64,000 nt of DNA from Jatrophihabitans endophyticus (lineage in GTDB: Bacteria > Actinomycetota > Actinomycetes > Mycobacteriales > Jatrophihabitantaceae): contig NZ_FQVU01000001.1 of assembly GCF_900129455.1 (NCBI RefSeq), positions 62,001 to 126,000 on the forward strand. Reading direction: 5' to 3'. Below are positions 53,095 to 64,000 of this stretch, one piece after another. Under the pieces are notes generated by a model. The model saw only the letters and a program-made list of their open reading frames with translations. It searched no databases and was not told the origin of the DNA. A program made the position numbers and the translations under genes. How positions within the stretch are numbered: the stretch's first letter is position 1; each line of letters begins with the position of its first letter.

Positions 53095-53592
53095 TCATTC
53101 GTTCGTGCCGCGGGTGATCCAGCCGCTCCATTCAGACCAGTTTGCGAGCACGTTGCAGCTGTGGACCGAGGCGTCGCAGGTGCCCACGCGGTAGGTAATG
53201 GAGATGCCTTCGGTGAAGTCCTTGTTGCACTGGTGTCCGCCCTGGGCCGGCGATGTGACCACGACCGGATCGAAGACCGCGTCCTTGCCCGCGGTGTTGA
53301 CGCACATACCCGATCGACCGTCGGATGTCTTCCACCGGACACCCACTCTGCGACCGTCGACCTTCGTGTCACCGGGCTCGATCTGGTCGCCACTCGGGCG
53401 GAAGCAGCCCACCGCAGTCTGGTTGCTGGGTGTCGTGCCGTTGGAGACACAGAAGTGCGAGCCTGTCGACCACGCCGAGGCGGTCGCGGTCTCGAAACCA
53501 TCAGCGGCCATGGCCGGTGACGCGGTCGCGATCGCCGCTGTGGCCAGCGACAGCAACGAGGCGAAGGAGAGGGTGTACCGACGCTTGGACAT
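53095..53592 (-). CDS. Small secreted six-cysteine protein (second paralogue)
   Basis: 165 residues from ATG 53592. Signal peptide about 1-31 (LSFASLLSLATAAIATASPAMA). The mature part of about 134 residues has six cysteines and shares CVNTAGKD, CNKDF, RVG-CDAS-H-C and LANWS-WS-WI with the gene directly upstream. I do not recognise the family. A compact, disulfide-bonded secreted protein rich in Trp and Gly is expected; enzyme active-site motifs are not evident. It starts one base after the stop of its paralogue, so translation is coupled. Lower GC than the neighbouring housekeeping genes. Confidence 0.8.
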   Translation of the reverse strand: MSKRRYTLSFASLLSLATAAIATASPAMAADGFETATASAWSTGSHFCVSNGTTPSNQTAVGCFRPSGDQIEPGDTKVDGRRVGVRWKTSDGRSGMCVNTAGKDAVFDPVVVTSPAQGGHQCNKDFTEGISITYRVGTCDASVHSCNVLANWSEWSGWITRGTNE

Positions 53593-53593
53593 G

Positions 53594-54070
53594 TCAGCTC
53601 GCGTTCTTCCGGGAGATCCAGTCAGACCATTGGCTCCAGTTCGCAAGGTTCGTGCAGTCATGCGCGGAAGCGTCGCAGCTCCCTACTCGGAAGGTGATGG
53701 TGGCTCCTTCGCCGAAGTCCTTGTTGCACAGGTGCTTGCCGCTGGGTTGTTGAGTAGGGGGCGTAAAGCTGAAGTCCTTGCCGGCGGTGTTGACACACAG
53801 ACCCTTCCGGCCGCCACTGGTGGACCACTGCATGCCAGTGCGCCGACCGTCGGCCTTGACATCACCCACCTGGAGATAGTCGCCCCGTACCTCCAAACAG
53901 CCATACGCGCTGTTCTGGGCGTTGTTCACGCACCAATAGGTTCCGTTGACCCAAGACTGGTAGGTGGCAATGTCGTACTCGCCGCTCGCGGCCGCAGCCG
54001 GGGATGCTGCGATCATCAGGCCCGCGACACTTGCAGCGCCGACTCCGAAGGCTGTGCCTATCCGTCGCAC
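53594..54070 (-). CDS. Small secreted six-cysteine protein (first paralogue)
   Basis: 158 residues. The GTG start at 54070 is fixed by a textbook AAAGGAGG eight bases upstream, suggesting high expression. Signal peptide about 1-27 (FGVGAASVAGLMIAASPAAA). The mature protein has YWCVNNAQNSAYGCLEVRGD, DGRRTGMQWSTSGGRKGLCV, HLCNKDFGEGATITFRVG, and CDASAHDCTNLANWSQWSDW; the six cysteines align with those of the next gene. No known family or catalytic motif is recognised. Probably a tandem duplication. An XRE regulator is encoded 119 bp upstream on the same strand. Confidence 0.82.
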   Translation of the reverse strand: MRRIGTAFGVGAASVAGLMIAASPAAAASGEYDIATYQSWVNGTYWCVNNAQNSAYGCLEVRGDYLQVGDVKADGRRTGMQWSTSGGRKGLCVNTAGKDFSFTPPTQQPSGKHLCNKDFGEGATITFRVGSCDASAHDCTNLANWSQWSDWISRKNAS

Positions 54071-54189
54071 GAGCTTCCTCCTTTGGTTCGTCCCGGATCC
54101 GGTTTCGTCCGAAGTGGTCAGCTAGACGTTCGCGCATCCGCGCGTCGGACAGGTCGTTGCGGCCCAGCTCTTGCCGCAAAACTTGCCGC

Positions 54190-55044
54190 TTACGACCACG
54201 TCCAGCTGATGCCGACCATCCCCGGGGCAGTGACATGCCGCGTGACCGACGCCGATCCGGTCGGATCGAGGGAGATCGGGCCTTCGACACGCAAGTCGGC
54301 GGGGTTGGCGCCCGCCGTCGTCCACAACCGTCGTGGTGCTGAGGGGTCGACGAACGTGACGGACACCGTTGCCAGGTGGGGCACGTCGCGCCACCCCATG
54401 GCGAAGTCCGGCTCCGACGCGGGGGGAAAGTCTGCGAGATGCCGAAACTCCCATCGCACACCCACTTCGTGCATGACCCCCGGACGCAGCACCGGATCGA
54501 GGGCCACGCGCAGCGCGAGGAGGTCGTGGCCCGGTATCCGCAGCAAGGCGGCGACCGTCCCGCCGATCGTGACGTCGGCGCTCACTGCGTCGAGGTCCAG
54601 GCTCGGATCGTCACCCCACAGCAGCCAGTGGTGCGCGACCGGATGGTCCCTGCCCTCGAGCAACAGCGAGTGGTCCAGGTAGTGGGATAGTCGGTCCGGA
54701 CCGATAGTCATGCGGGCGTTCGACGACACCACGCGTGTGGCGCTGTTGAGCGGGCGCTGTCCGGTACCGAGGTAGGCGTCGACGTCGAGCGAGCGGCCGA
54801 CGACGGGAGCCAGGCGAGACGTCGTGGGGTTCGGCGCCGCAGACGCGAGGAAGGTGGCGGTCTGTGCGGTCGTGAACCCGAACGCGCGCGCCAAACACGT
54901 CAACGAGTGGCGCTGCGGCCGGCTCGTCGCGCCGCGCTCGATCGACCGCAGCGTACGGAGCGAGATCCCCGCCGAGTCAGCCAACTGCTGTTGGGACATC
55001 CCGCGTGCGGTTCGTGCTACCCGCACCTGGTGACCGAGATCCAT
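54190..55044 (-). CDS. XRE family regulator with large C-terminal sensor-like domain
   Basis: 284 residues from ATG 55044. The N-terminal HTH is LGHQVRVARTARGMSQQQLA, DSAGISLRTLRSIERGATSR. The C-terminal region of about 190 residues looks beta-rich (VTIGGTVAALLRIPGHDLLA; VLRPGVMHEVGVRWEF; VSVTFVDPSAPRRLW) and resembles the ligand or signal domain seen in some actinobacterial XRE regulators, but I cannot name it. It is probably the regulator of the two secreted proteins downstream. Upstream in-frame residues to 55071 are possible but lack support. Confidence 0.78.
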   Translation of the reverse strand: MDLGHQVRVARTARGMSQQQLADSAGISLRTLRSIERGATSRPQRHSLTCLARAFGFTTAQTATFLASAAPNPTTSRLAPVVGRSLDVDAYLGTGQRPLNSATRVVSSNARMTIGPDRLSHYLDHSLLLEGRDHPVAHHWLLWGDDPSLDLDAVSADVTIGGTVAALLRIPGHDLLALRVALDPVLRPGVMHEVGVRWEFRHLADFPPASEPDFAMGWRDVPHLATVSVTFVDPSAPRRLWTTAGANPADLRVEGPISLDPTGSASVTRHVTAPGMVGISWTWS

Positions 55045-55454
55045 GACGGAGATAGTGCAGGTCGAAGGCACGTCCGTCGAAGTCGACAGCGGGGCCCAGG
55101 TAGCGGGAGTCTGGGCCGATTGACATAATGTGCATTATCGGCGCGATGTGCTGGATCACCAGCCGACCCCGCCGCGGGACGGCAGCTGCCCGAGCGGACC
55201 TGCCGTCCCGCGATCCATGCGATGACGTACGCGCCTCATCATCCTGCACGCCGCTCGTCGATGAACGTCGCTCGTATGACGAACGCGCCGCACGGGTTCG
55301 GGTCGGCGCCGACCACACCGTATGGGACGCGGCGGCATTGTCCGGCGCGACCGCTCCCGGCTCCAGGCGTCCGGCGTCCACGCGGATCGGATTGACATAA
55401 CGTCTTGCGCAGACGGTCTCGGCCGTCGCGGTGCCGACGGAGCACGGCGGTGGG
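55045..55454. promoter_or_regulatory. 410-bp gene-poor region upstream of the XRE gene
   Basis: Contains two copies of GATTGACATAA[T/C]GT, at about 55116-55129 and 55390-55403. The first overlaps the dyad ATAATG-TG-CATTAT (about 55123-55136), a likely XRE binding site. A small plus-strand reading frame (55128-55400) between the copies has no ribosome-binding site or recognisable product, so I do not call it. The rest shows no structure I can identify; it may hold remnants of a degraded gene. Confidence 0.45.
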
Positions 55455-55847
55455 TCAGTGCCCGCCGGCGTAGGTGCCGAAACTCCAGCGGTTGTCCTCG
55501 GCATCGAGGATGCTGAAGCCGCGCGAGCCGTAGTCGGTGTCCTCCAGGTCGCGCACGAAGGCCGCGCCGACGTCCTTGGCGCGGGCGTGGACGGCGTCGG
55601 GGTCGTCGACGACGACGTACACCGAGCCGGCACCGCGCCCGACGGCGAAGGTGTCGTCGGTCTTGCCGCGGCTGGACAGCATCACCCGCCCGCCCTCGGG
55701 CCACAGCATCTCGCTGTGATGCACGGTCACGCCGTCGTCGGCGAAGTAGCAACCGCCCTCGACGAAGCCGAGGCGGAGCAGCCACGCGCGGACGGCGAGC
55801 GGGTCGTCGTAGGTCAGGCCGGGCCAGACGTTGTGATCGGTGGTCAT
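55455..55847 (-). CDS. VOC family protein coupled to AraC regulator
   Basis: 130 residues, ATG start at 55847 inside the AraC stop (ATGA overlap). WPGLTYDDPLAVRAWLLRLG, SEMLWPEGGRVMLSSRG and SVYVVVDDPDAVHARAKDVG, ending RGFSILDAEDNRWSFGTY, are the pattern of small glyoxalase/bleomycin-resistance proteins. It may sequester or modify a small molecule; ligand unknown. Last gene of a five-gene minus-strand run. Confidence 0.85.
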   Translation of the reverse strand: MTTDHNVWPGLTYDDPLAVRAWLLRLGFVEGGCYFADDGVTVHHSEMLWPEGGRVMLSSRGKTDDTFAVGRGAGSVYVVVDDPDAVHARAKDVGAAFVRDLEDTDYGSRGFSILDAEDNRWSFGTYAGGH

Positions 55848-56629
55848 GTCGACGAGTCTGCGGCCGTGGCCGGCGCATCGTCTTGAAGATTTGCGAACAC
55901 GTCATGGCGACGCCGCCGGGTGGGCGGGAGCCCGGCCAGCAGCGTCCACTCCCGGGTGAGGTGCGCCTGGTCGGCGTAGCCGCAGGCGTGCGCGACCGTC
56001 GCGAGCGGCTCGCCGCGGCGCACCCGGACACGGGCCGCCTGGAACCGCGCCAACCGCGCGAACGCCTTGGGCGCCATCCCGAACTCGGCCGTGAAGGCGC
56101 GCGTGAGCTGCCGCGAGGACCAGCCCACCTCGCGCGCCACGTCCGCGACACGACACCGGCCGTGCGAGCCGGCGACGAGCCGGTGCGCGTGCGCGACCTC
56201 GGGCCGGACGGCGCCACGCCGGCCGCCACCCCGCTCCCCCAGGAAGCCGGCGAGCAGGTCGACGCACGCGGCACCGTCCGGCGCGGCGGCGAGGCGGTCG
56301 ACGATGCGATCGGCACGCCGCGCGCCGACGAGGTCGGCGAGGTCGACGCAGCGGCCCGCCAACGACGCGGCCGGCACGCCCAGCAGGCGACGCGCGTCCA
56401 CCGGCGTCAGCGAGCAGAACACCCCGCGCTCGGAGCCCCCGGTGAAGATCGTGGCGGGCCGGTCGTCGAGGCCCGACACGCTCGCGTGCAACCGCCGCCG
56501 CCCCTCACTCGGGGTGGCGAGCTCCAACGGCCGGTCGAGCGCGAGCACGAGGACCAGCTCCGCGGACGGCAGCCCGACGTGCTCGCCGACCGGCACGTCC
56601 GCGTGCGCGTAGTAGCGCAGCGCCGGCAC
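55844..56629 (-). CDS. AraC family transcriptional regulator
   Basis: 261 residues. The N-terminal half lacks a clear cupin signature (DVPVGEHVGLPSAELVLVLA, GLDDRPATIFTGGSERGVFC). The C-terminal double HTH is CRVADVAREVGWSSRQLTRA followed by FTAEFGMAPKAFARLARFQA and LATVAHACGYADQAHLTREW, typical of AraC. GTG start at 56629, 7 bp after the UvrA-like gene. Its stop overlaps the VOC start, so it probably controls that gene and perhaps the whole run. Confidence 0.88.
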   Translation of the reverse strand: MPALRYYAHADVPVGEHVGLPSAELVLVLALDRPLELATPSEGRRRLHASVSGLDDRPATIFTGGSERGVFCSLTPVDARRLLGVPAASLAGRCVDLADLVGARRADRIVDRLAAAPDGAACVDLLAGFLGERGGGRRGAVRPEVAHAHRLVAGSHGRCRVADVAREVGWSSRQLTRAFTAEFGMAPKAFARLARFQAARVRVRRGEPLATVAHACGYADQAHLTREWTLLAGLPPTRRRRHDVFANLQDDAPATAADSST

Positions 56630-56636
56630 GCTCCGA

Positions 56637-58997
<2,361 letters not shown>

Positions 58998-59028
58998 GCG
59001 CAGGTCCTCCGTCCGGCGGCGGGCGGGG

Positions 59029-59439
59029 TCAGGACAGCTCCTGGACGCGGATCATGTTGCCCGCCGGGTCGCGCACGCCGCAGTCGCGCACGCCGTAGGG
59101 CTGGTCCGTCGGCTCCTGGACGATGTCGGCATCGGCGGCCTGCAGTCGTTCGAAGGTGACGTCGAGGTCCTTCGTGGCGAGGACGAGCATGGCGTAGGTG
59201 CCCTTCGCCATCATCTCGGTGACGACGCGGCGCTCCTCGTCGGTGAACCCCGGCCCGACCGCGGGCGGGGACAGGACGACCGAGGTGTCCGGCTGCGAGG
59301 GCGGCCCGACGGTCAGCCAGCGCATCGCGCCCTGGCCGACGTCCAACCGGACCTCGAAGCCGAGCACGTCGCGATAGAACGCGAGCGAGGCCTCCGGGTC
59401 GTCGTGGGGAAGGAAACTGGCCTGAATGGTGACGTCCAT
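59029..59439 (-). CDS. VOC family protein coupled to second AraC regulator
   Basis: 136 residues from ATG 59439: VTIQASFLPHDDPEASLAFY, RDVLGFEVRLDVGQGAMRWL and RDCGVRDPAGNMIRVQELS are standard for glyoxalase-like proteins. A GTG at 59448 overlaps the AraC stop by 4 bp (GTGA) and is an alternative start. Either way it is coupled to the AraC gene upstream. Function: probable small-molecule binding or dioxygenase; substrate unknown. Confidence 0.85.
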   Translation of the reverse strand: MDVTIQASFLPHDDPEASLAFYRDVLGFEVRLDVGQGAMRWLTVGPPSQPDTSVVLSPPAVGPGFTDEERRVVTEMMAKGTYAMLVLATKDLDVTFERLQAADADIVQEPTDQPYGVRDCGVRDPAGNMIRVQELS

Positions 59440-59444
59440 GGCGC

Positions 59445-59894
<450 letters not shown>

Positions 59895-59956
59895 GCCGAG
59901 ATGGTGTCACGTCCGGGCCCGTTCCGGGGTACTTGCGACGCCGCGGCCAAGTACAG

Positions 59957-60835
59957 CTAGGCCGTCGCCCGGCCGATCGACGCCGCGAGCTCGGCCGCGG
60001 CCCGGGAGAGCTCGACGCCGCTGCGCCGGGCGACCTGCACGGTGCGGGCGAGTCCGGGCGAGGCGAGGCGGGTCGTGCGGAACCGCTCCCCCACCACCGT
60101 GCTCGGCACCACGGCGACGCCGAGGCCCGCTGCGACGAACCCCAGCACGGCGTCCATCTCGCCGCCCTCGACGGCGAACGTCGGCTCGAACCCCTCGGCC
60201 CGGCACGCGGCGAGCGTGGTCTCGCGCAGGTCGTACCCCTCCCGGAACATGACCAGCTGCTTGCTGCGCAGCTCGGCGACCTGCATCCGGGCGCGGCGCG
60301 TGGGCGGCGGCGCGTCGAGGGCCGAGATGACGACGAGCTCCTCGACGAACAACGGCTCGGTGACCAGCCGCGGGTCGTCCTGCGCGCGCGAGTCGACCAG
60401 CAGCGCGAGGTCGAGGGCCCCCTCCGCCAGCAACCGCTGCAGGTCCCGGGACCCACCCTCGGTAATGACTATCGCCACACCCGGATGGCTGCGGTGGTAG
60501 TCGCCGATGATCTTGGGCACCAAGCCGGTGCACAGGCTCGGGGTGGCCCCCAGCCGCACCTTGCCACGCCCCAGCTCCCCCAGCTCGCGCAGCGCCAGAC
60601 GGGCGTTGTCGGCCTCGGCGAGCATGCGCCGGGCGATGGGCAGCAGCTCCGCCCCGGCGGCGGTCAGTTCGACGTTTCCGGGGCTGCGTGCGAACAGCGG
60701 CGCACCGAGGCTGCGTTCGAGGGCGCGGATCTGCTGCGACAACGTCGGCTGCGCGACGTCCATCTCGTCGGCCGCCCGGGTGAAGTGACGAATGTCGGCG
60801 ACGGCCACGAAGTAGGCCAGCTGTTGCAGCTGCAC
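59957..60835 (-). CDS. LysR family transcriptional regulator divergent from sdhCAB
   Basis: 292 residues from GTG 60835 (QLQQLAYFVAVADIRHFTRA, matching the usual LysR N terminus); a longer frame from 60877 would run over the T-N11-A box and is rejected. The winged HTH is EMDVAQPTLSQQIRALERSL. The effector domain of about 200 residues (LGATPSLCTGLVPKIIGDYH, EGYDLRETTLAACRAEGFEP) is a periplasmic-binding-protein fold. It is probably the regulator of succinate dehydrogenase in response to a metabolite; coinducer unknown. Confidence 0.9.
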   Translation of the reverse strand: MQLQQLAYFVAVADIRHFTRAADEMDVAQPTLSQQIRALERSLGAPLFARSPGNVELTAAGAELLPIARRMLAEADNARLALRELGELGRGKVRLGATPSLCTGLVPKIIGDYHRSHPGVAIVITEGGSRDLQRLLAEGALDLALLVDSRAQDDPRLVTEPLFVEELVVISALDAPPPTRRARMQVAELRSKQLVMFREGYDLRETTLAACRAEGFEPTFAVEGGEMDAVLGFVAAGLGVAVVPSTVVGERFRTTRLASPGLARTVQVARRSGVELSRAAAELAASIGRATA

Positions 60836-60843
60836 GAGCCCAT

Positions 60844-60860
60844 GATAGTCAGACGCTATC
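60844..60860. promoter_or_regulatory. LysR-type T-N11-A dyad between lysR and sdhC
   Basis: GATAG-TCAGACG-CTATC forms a 17-bp dyad containing T-N11-A (T60846, A60858), 9 bp upstream of the lysR GTG. A smaller GACA-GT-TGTC dyad lies at 60866-60875. The usual LysR geometry would give autorepression and coinducer-dependent control of sdhC. Confidence 0.65.
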
Positions 60861-60918
60861 GGGACGACAGTTGTCATCTGTTTCCCCTCTGATCGTTCGC
60901 GTCCTACCGTCGATCCAC

Positions 60919-61667
60919 GTGGTCATCACACAACCGAAGAAGCGCCAGGCCGGCCCCGGCCGTGGCACCGGCGGACGCTCCGCCCGCCGCAACCGCAGTG
61001 GCCTGCCGGCCTTCTGGCACAGCTCGATCGGCAAGAAGATCGTCATGGCGGTGACCGGCCTGGTCATGCTGTCCTGGCTGCTCGCCCACATGCTCGGCAA
61101 CCTGAAGATCTTCTTCGGCCGGCGCGACTTCGACCACTACGCCGACTGGTTGCGCACCGTCGGCGAGCCCGTCCTGCACGGTGGGTGGTTCCTCTGGATC
61201 TCGCGGGCCGGCCTGCTGGTGGCCGTCCTCCTGCACATCACCGCCGCCGCGCAGCTCTCGCGTCGTGATGTGAAGGCACGGCCGGTGAAGTACGCCGCCG
61301 GCCAGCGGGCCAAGGCCACGTTCGCCACCCGCACCATGCGCTACGGCGGGACCATCCTGGCGCTGTTCATCGTCTGGCACCTGCTCGACCTCACCGCCGG
61401 CGTGACCAACCCGGACTTCCACGAGGGCCAGGTGTACGACAACGTCACCGCGGACTTCCAGGTGTGGTGGATCAACATCATCTACATCGTCGCGATGGTG
61501 ATGCTCGGACTGCACATCAACCACGGCTTCTGGAGCGCGACGCAGACGCTGGGCATCAACAACCCCGTCCGTGACCGGGCCGTCAAGGCGGCCGGCTCGA
61601 CGATCGCCGCGGTGATCGCGCTCGGCTTCATCGCCGTCCCCGTCGGTGTCATGACTGGAGTGATCTC

Positions 61668-61671
<4 letters not shown>
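60919..61671 (+). CDS. sdhC: Succinate dehydrogenase cytochrome b558 subunit
   Basis: 250 residues from GTG 60919. A Lys/Arg-rich cytoplasmic N terminus is followed by five membrane helices ([100 protein letters not shown]). Several His residues (HMLGN, HITAA, HLLDL, HINHG) can ligate two haems b, as in Bacillus-type (type B) complex II, which has a single large anchor. It anchors SdhAB and passes electrons to menaquinone. It overlaps sdhA by 4 bp (GTGA). Confidence 0.92.
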
Positions 61672-63604
<1,933 letters not shown>

Positions 63605-63608
<4 letters not shown>

Positions 63609-63670
63609 AGAGCACCCCACGAAATCGCTCCACAAAACCGGTTACACGATTCCGCGGGGGCCCCGCATGA
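63605..63670 (+). CDS. 21-codon mini-ORF bridging sdhA and sdhB
   Basis: The ATG overlaps the sdhA stop (ATGA, 63605-63608) and its own TGA overlaps the sdhB start (ATGA, 63667-63670), so it tiles the 58-bp spacer exactly. The product would be a basic 21-residue peptide (six Arg/Lys). sdhB has only a weak ribosome-binding site, so translation through this frame could deliver ribosomes to it. It may be coincidental; I see no signature of a conserved peptide. Confidence 0.3.
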
Positions 63671-64000
63671 AGATCACCGTCCGCGTGTGGCGACAGAACG
63701 GCCCCGAGGCCGACGGCCGCTTTGTCGACTACCCGGTCGACGACGTCTCGGCCGAGATGTCGTTCCTGGAGATGCTCGACGTCCTCAACGAGCAGCTCAT
63801 CCTCGACGGCGAGGACCCGATCGCCTTCGACCACGACTGTCGCGAGGGCATCTGCGGCTCGTGCGGCATGTGCATCGACGGGCGGGCGCACGGCCCCGTC
63901 CAGACCACCACGTGCCAGCTGCACATGCGCGAGTTCTCCGACGGCGACACCATCGAGGTCGAGCCGTGGCGCTCGACCGCGTTCCCGGTGATCAAGGACC
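63667..64000 (+). CDS. sdhB: Succinate dehydrogenase iron-sulfur subunit, 3' end outside window
   Basis: The first 111 codons are present: [40 protein letters not shown] and the [2Fe-2S] cluster motif [17 protein letters not shown] with a further Cys in TTTCQLHMR. This is the N-terminal plant-type ferredoxin domain; the C-terminal [4Fe-4S]/[3Fe-4S] domain lies beyond the right edge. It passes electrons from SdhA to SdhC. The ATG at 63667 gives the conserved family N terminus. Confidence 0.93.
   Translation, partial: MKITVRVWRQNGPEADGRFVDYPVDDVSAEMSFLEMLDVLNEQLILDGEDPIAFDHDCREGICGSCGMCIDGRAHGPVQTTTCQLHMREFSDGDTIEVEPWRSTAFPVIKD

Noticed and set aside
54071-54189. Minus-strand frame reading LADHFGRNRIRDEPKEEA in the gap before the secreted proteins
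   Set aside because: It looks protein-like but has no start signal of its own, runs into the first secreted gene in another frame, and covers the expected leader with the AAAGGAGG site.
55128-55400. Small plus-strand frame upstream of the XRE gene
   Set aside because: No ribosome-binding site and Arg/Ser/Ala-rich composition; it lies between two copies of a regulatory-looking repeat.
60835-60877. Upstream start for the LysR gene at 60877
   Set aside because: It would place the T-N11-A box inside the coding sequence and add 14 residues not typical of LysR proteins.

Overview
The window is chromosomal DNA from a very high-GC actinomycete. Signs are pervasive G/C third codon positions, many GTG starts, a depupylase (dop) of the Pup-proteasome system, a WS/DGAT acyltransferase, a CBS-containing GuaB1, DUF5999, several DinB-fold proteins and a Bacillus-type SdhCAB. 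It resembles free-living Frankiales/Jatrophihabitans/Nakamurella-like lineages, but the sequence alone does not fix the genus. I see no rRNA, tRNA, CRISPR array, transposase or phage gene.

Layout. 1-9.7 kb: the 3' part of dop, a methyltransferase, a cysteine-free HesB-like protein, DUF2277, a flavohaemoprotein, a PPOX-family protein, two DinB-type genes, and a TetR regulator with a perfect 29-bp palindrome just before its start, coupled to an AidB-like acyl-CoA dehydrogenase. 9.7-18.3 kb: housekeeping and lipid genes (PNKP-like HAD phosphatase, guaB1, WS/DGAT, macrodomain, STAS protein, secreted lipase, glutathionyl-hydroquinone reductase, alpha/beta hydrolase) and an Fpg/Nei glycosylase interrupted by one in-frame TGA.

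18.3-32.8 kb: a cell-envelope polysaccharide locus. Six tightly packed minus-strand genes (GT2, small membrane protein, HxxxDG acyltransferase, large polytopic membrane protein, flippase, double-GT4 fusion) are bordered by two exported glycoside-hydrolase-like proteins. One of these lacks the expected nucleophile Glu. A divergent TrmB/LuxR-type regulator lies across an intergenic region carrying twin GGACC-N3-GGTCC dyads. 33-49.3 kb: two giant exoproteins, a 1595-aa subtilase and a 1447-aa hydrolase/beta-helix protein, that share related C-terminal modules. Between them are a D-amino-acid-oxidase/aromatic-lyase pair, a VOC protein, an aldehyde dehydrogenase and an ECF42-type sigma factor with its DGPF/YCII partner. 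Long near-perfect palindromes sit at several gene ends.

49.3-55.5 kb: an accessory stretch. It has a deletion scar joining two 5'-truncated genes (quinone oxidoreductase and marR), a VOC protein, an XRE/map divergent pair with a symmetrical operator, a ROK repressor, and a cluster of one XRE regulator with two tandem, paralogous, six-cysteine secreted proteins that I do not recognise. This cluster is the best candidate here for an undescribed system. 55.5-59.9 kb: a five-gene minus-strand run in which two AraC-VOC modules bracket a UvrA-like (DrrC-type) ATPase. 60-64 kb: a LysR regulator divergent from sdhCAB, with a T-N11-A box between them and a 21-codon mini-ORF linking sdhA to sdhB. sdhB runs off the right edge.
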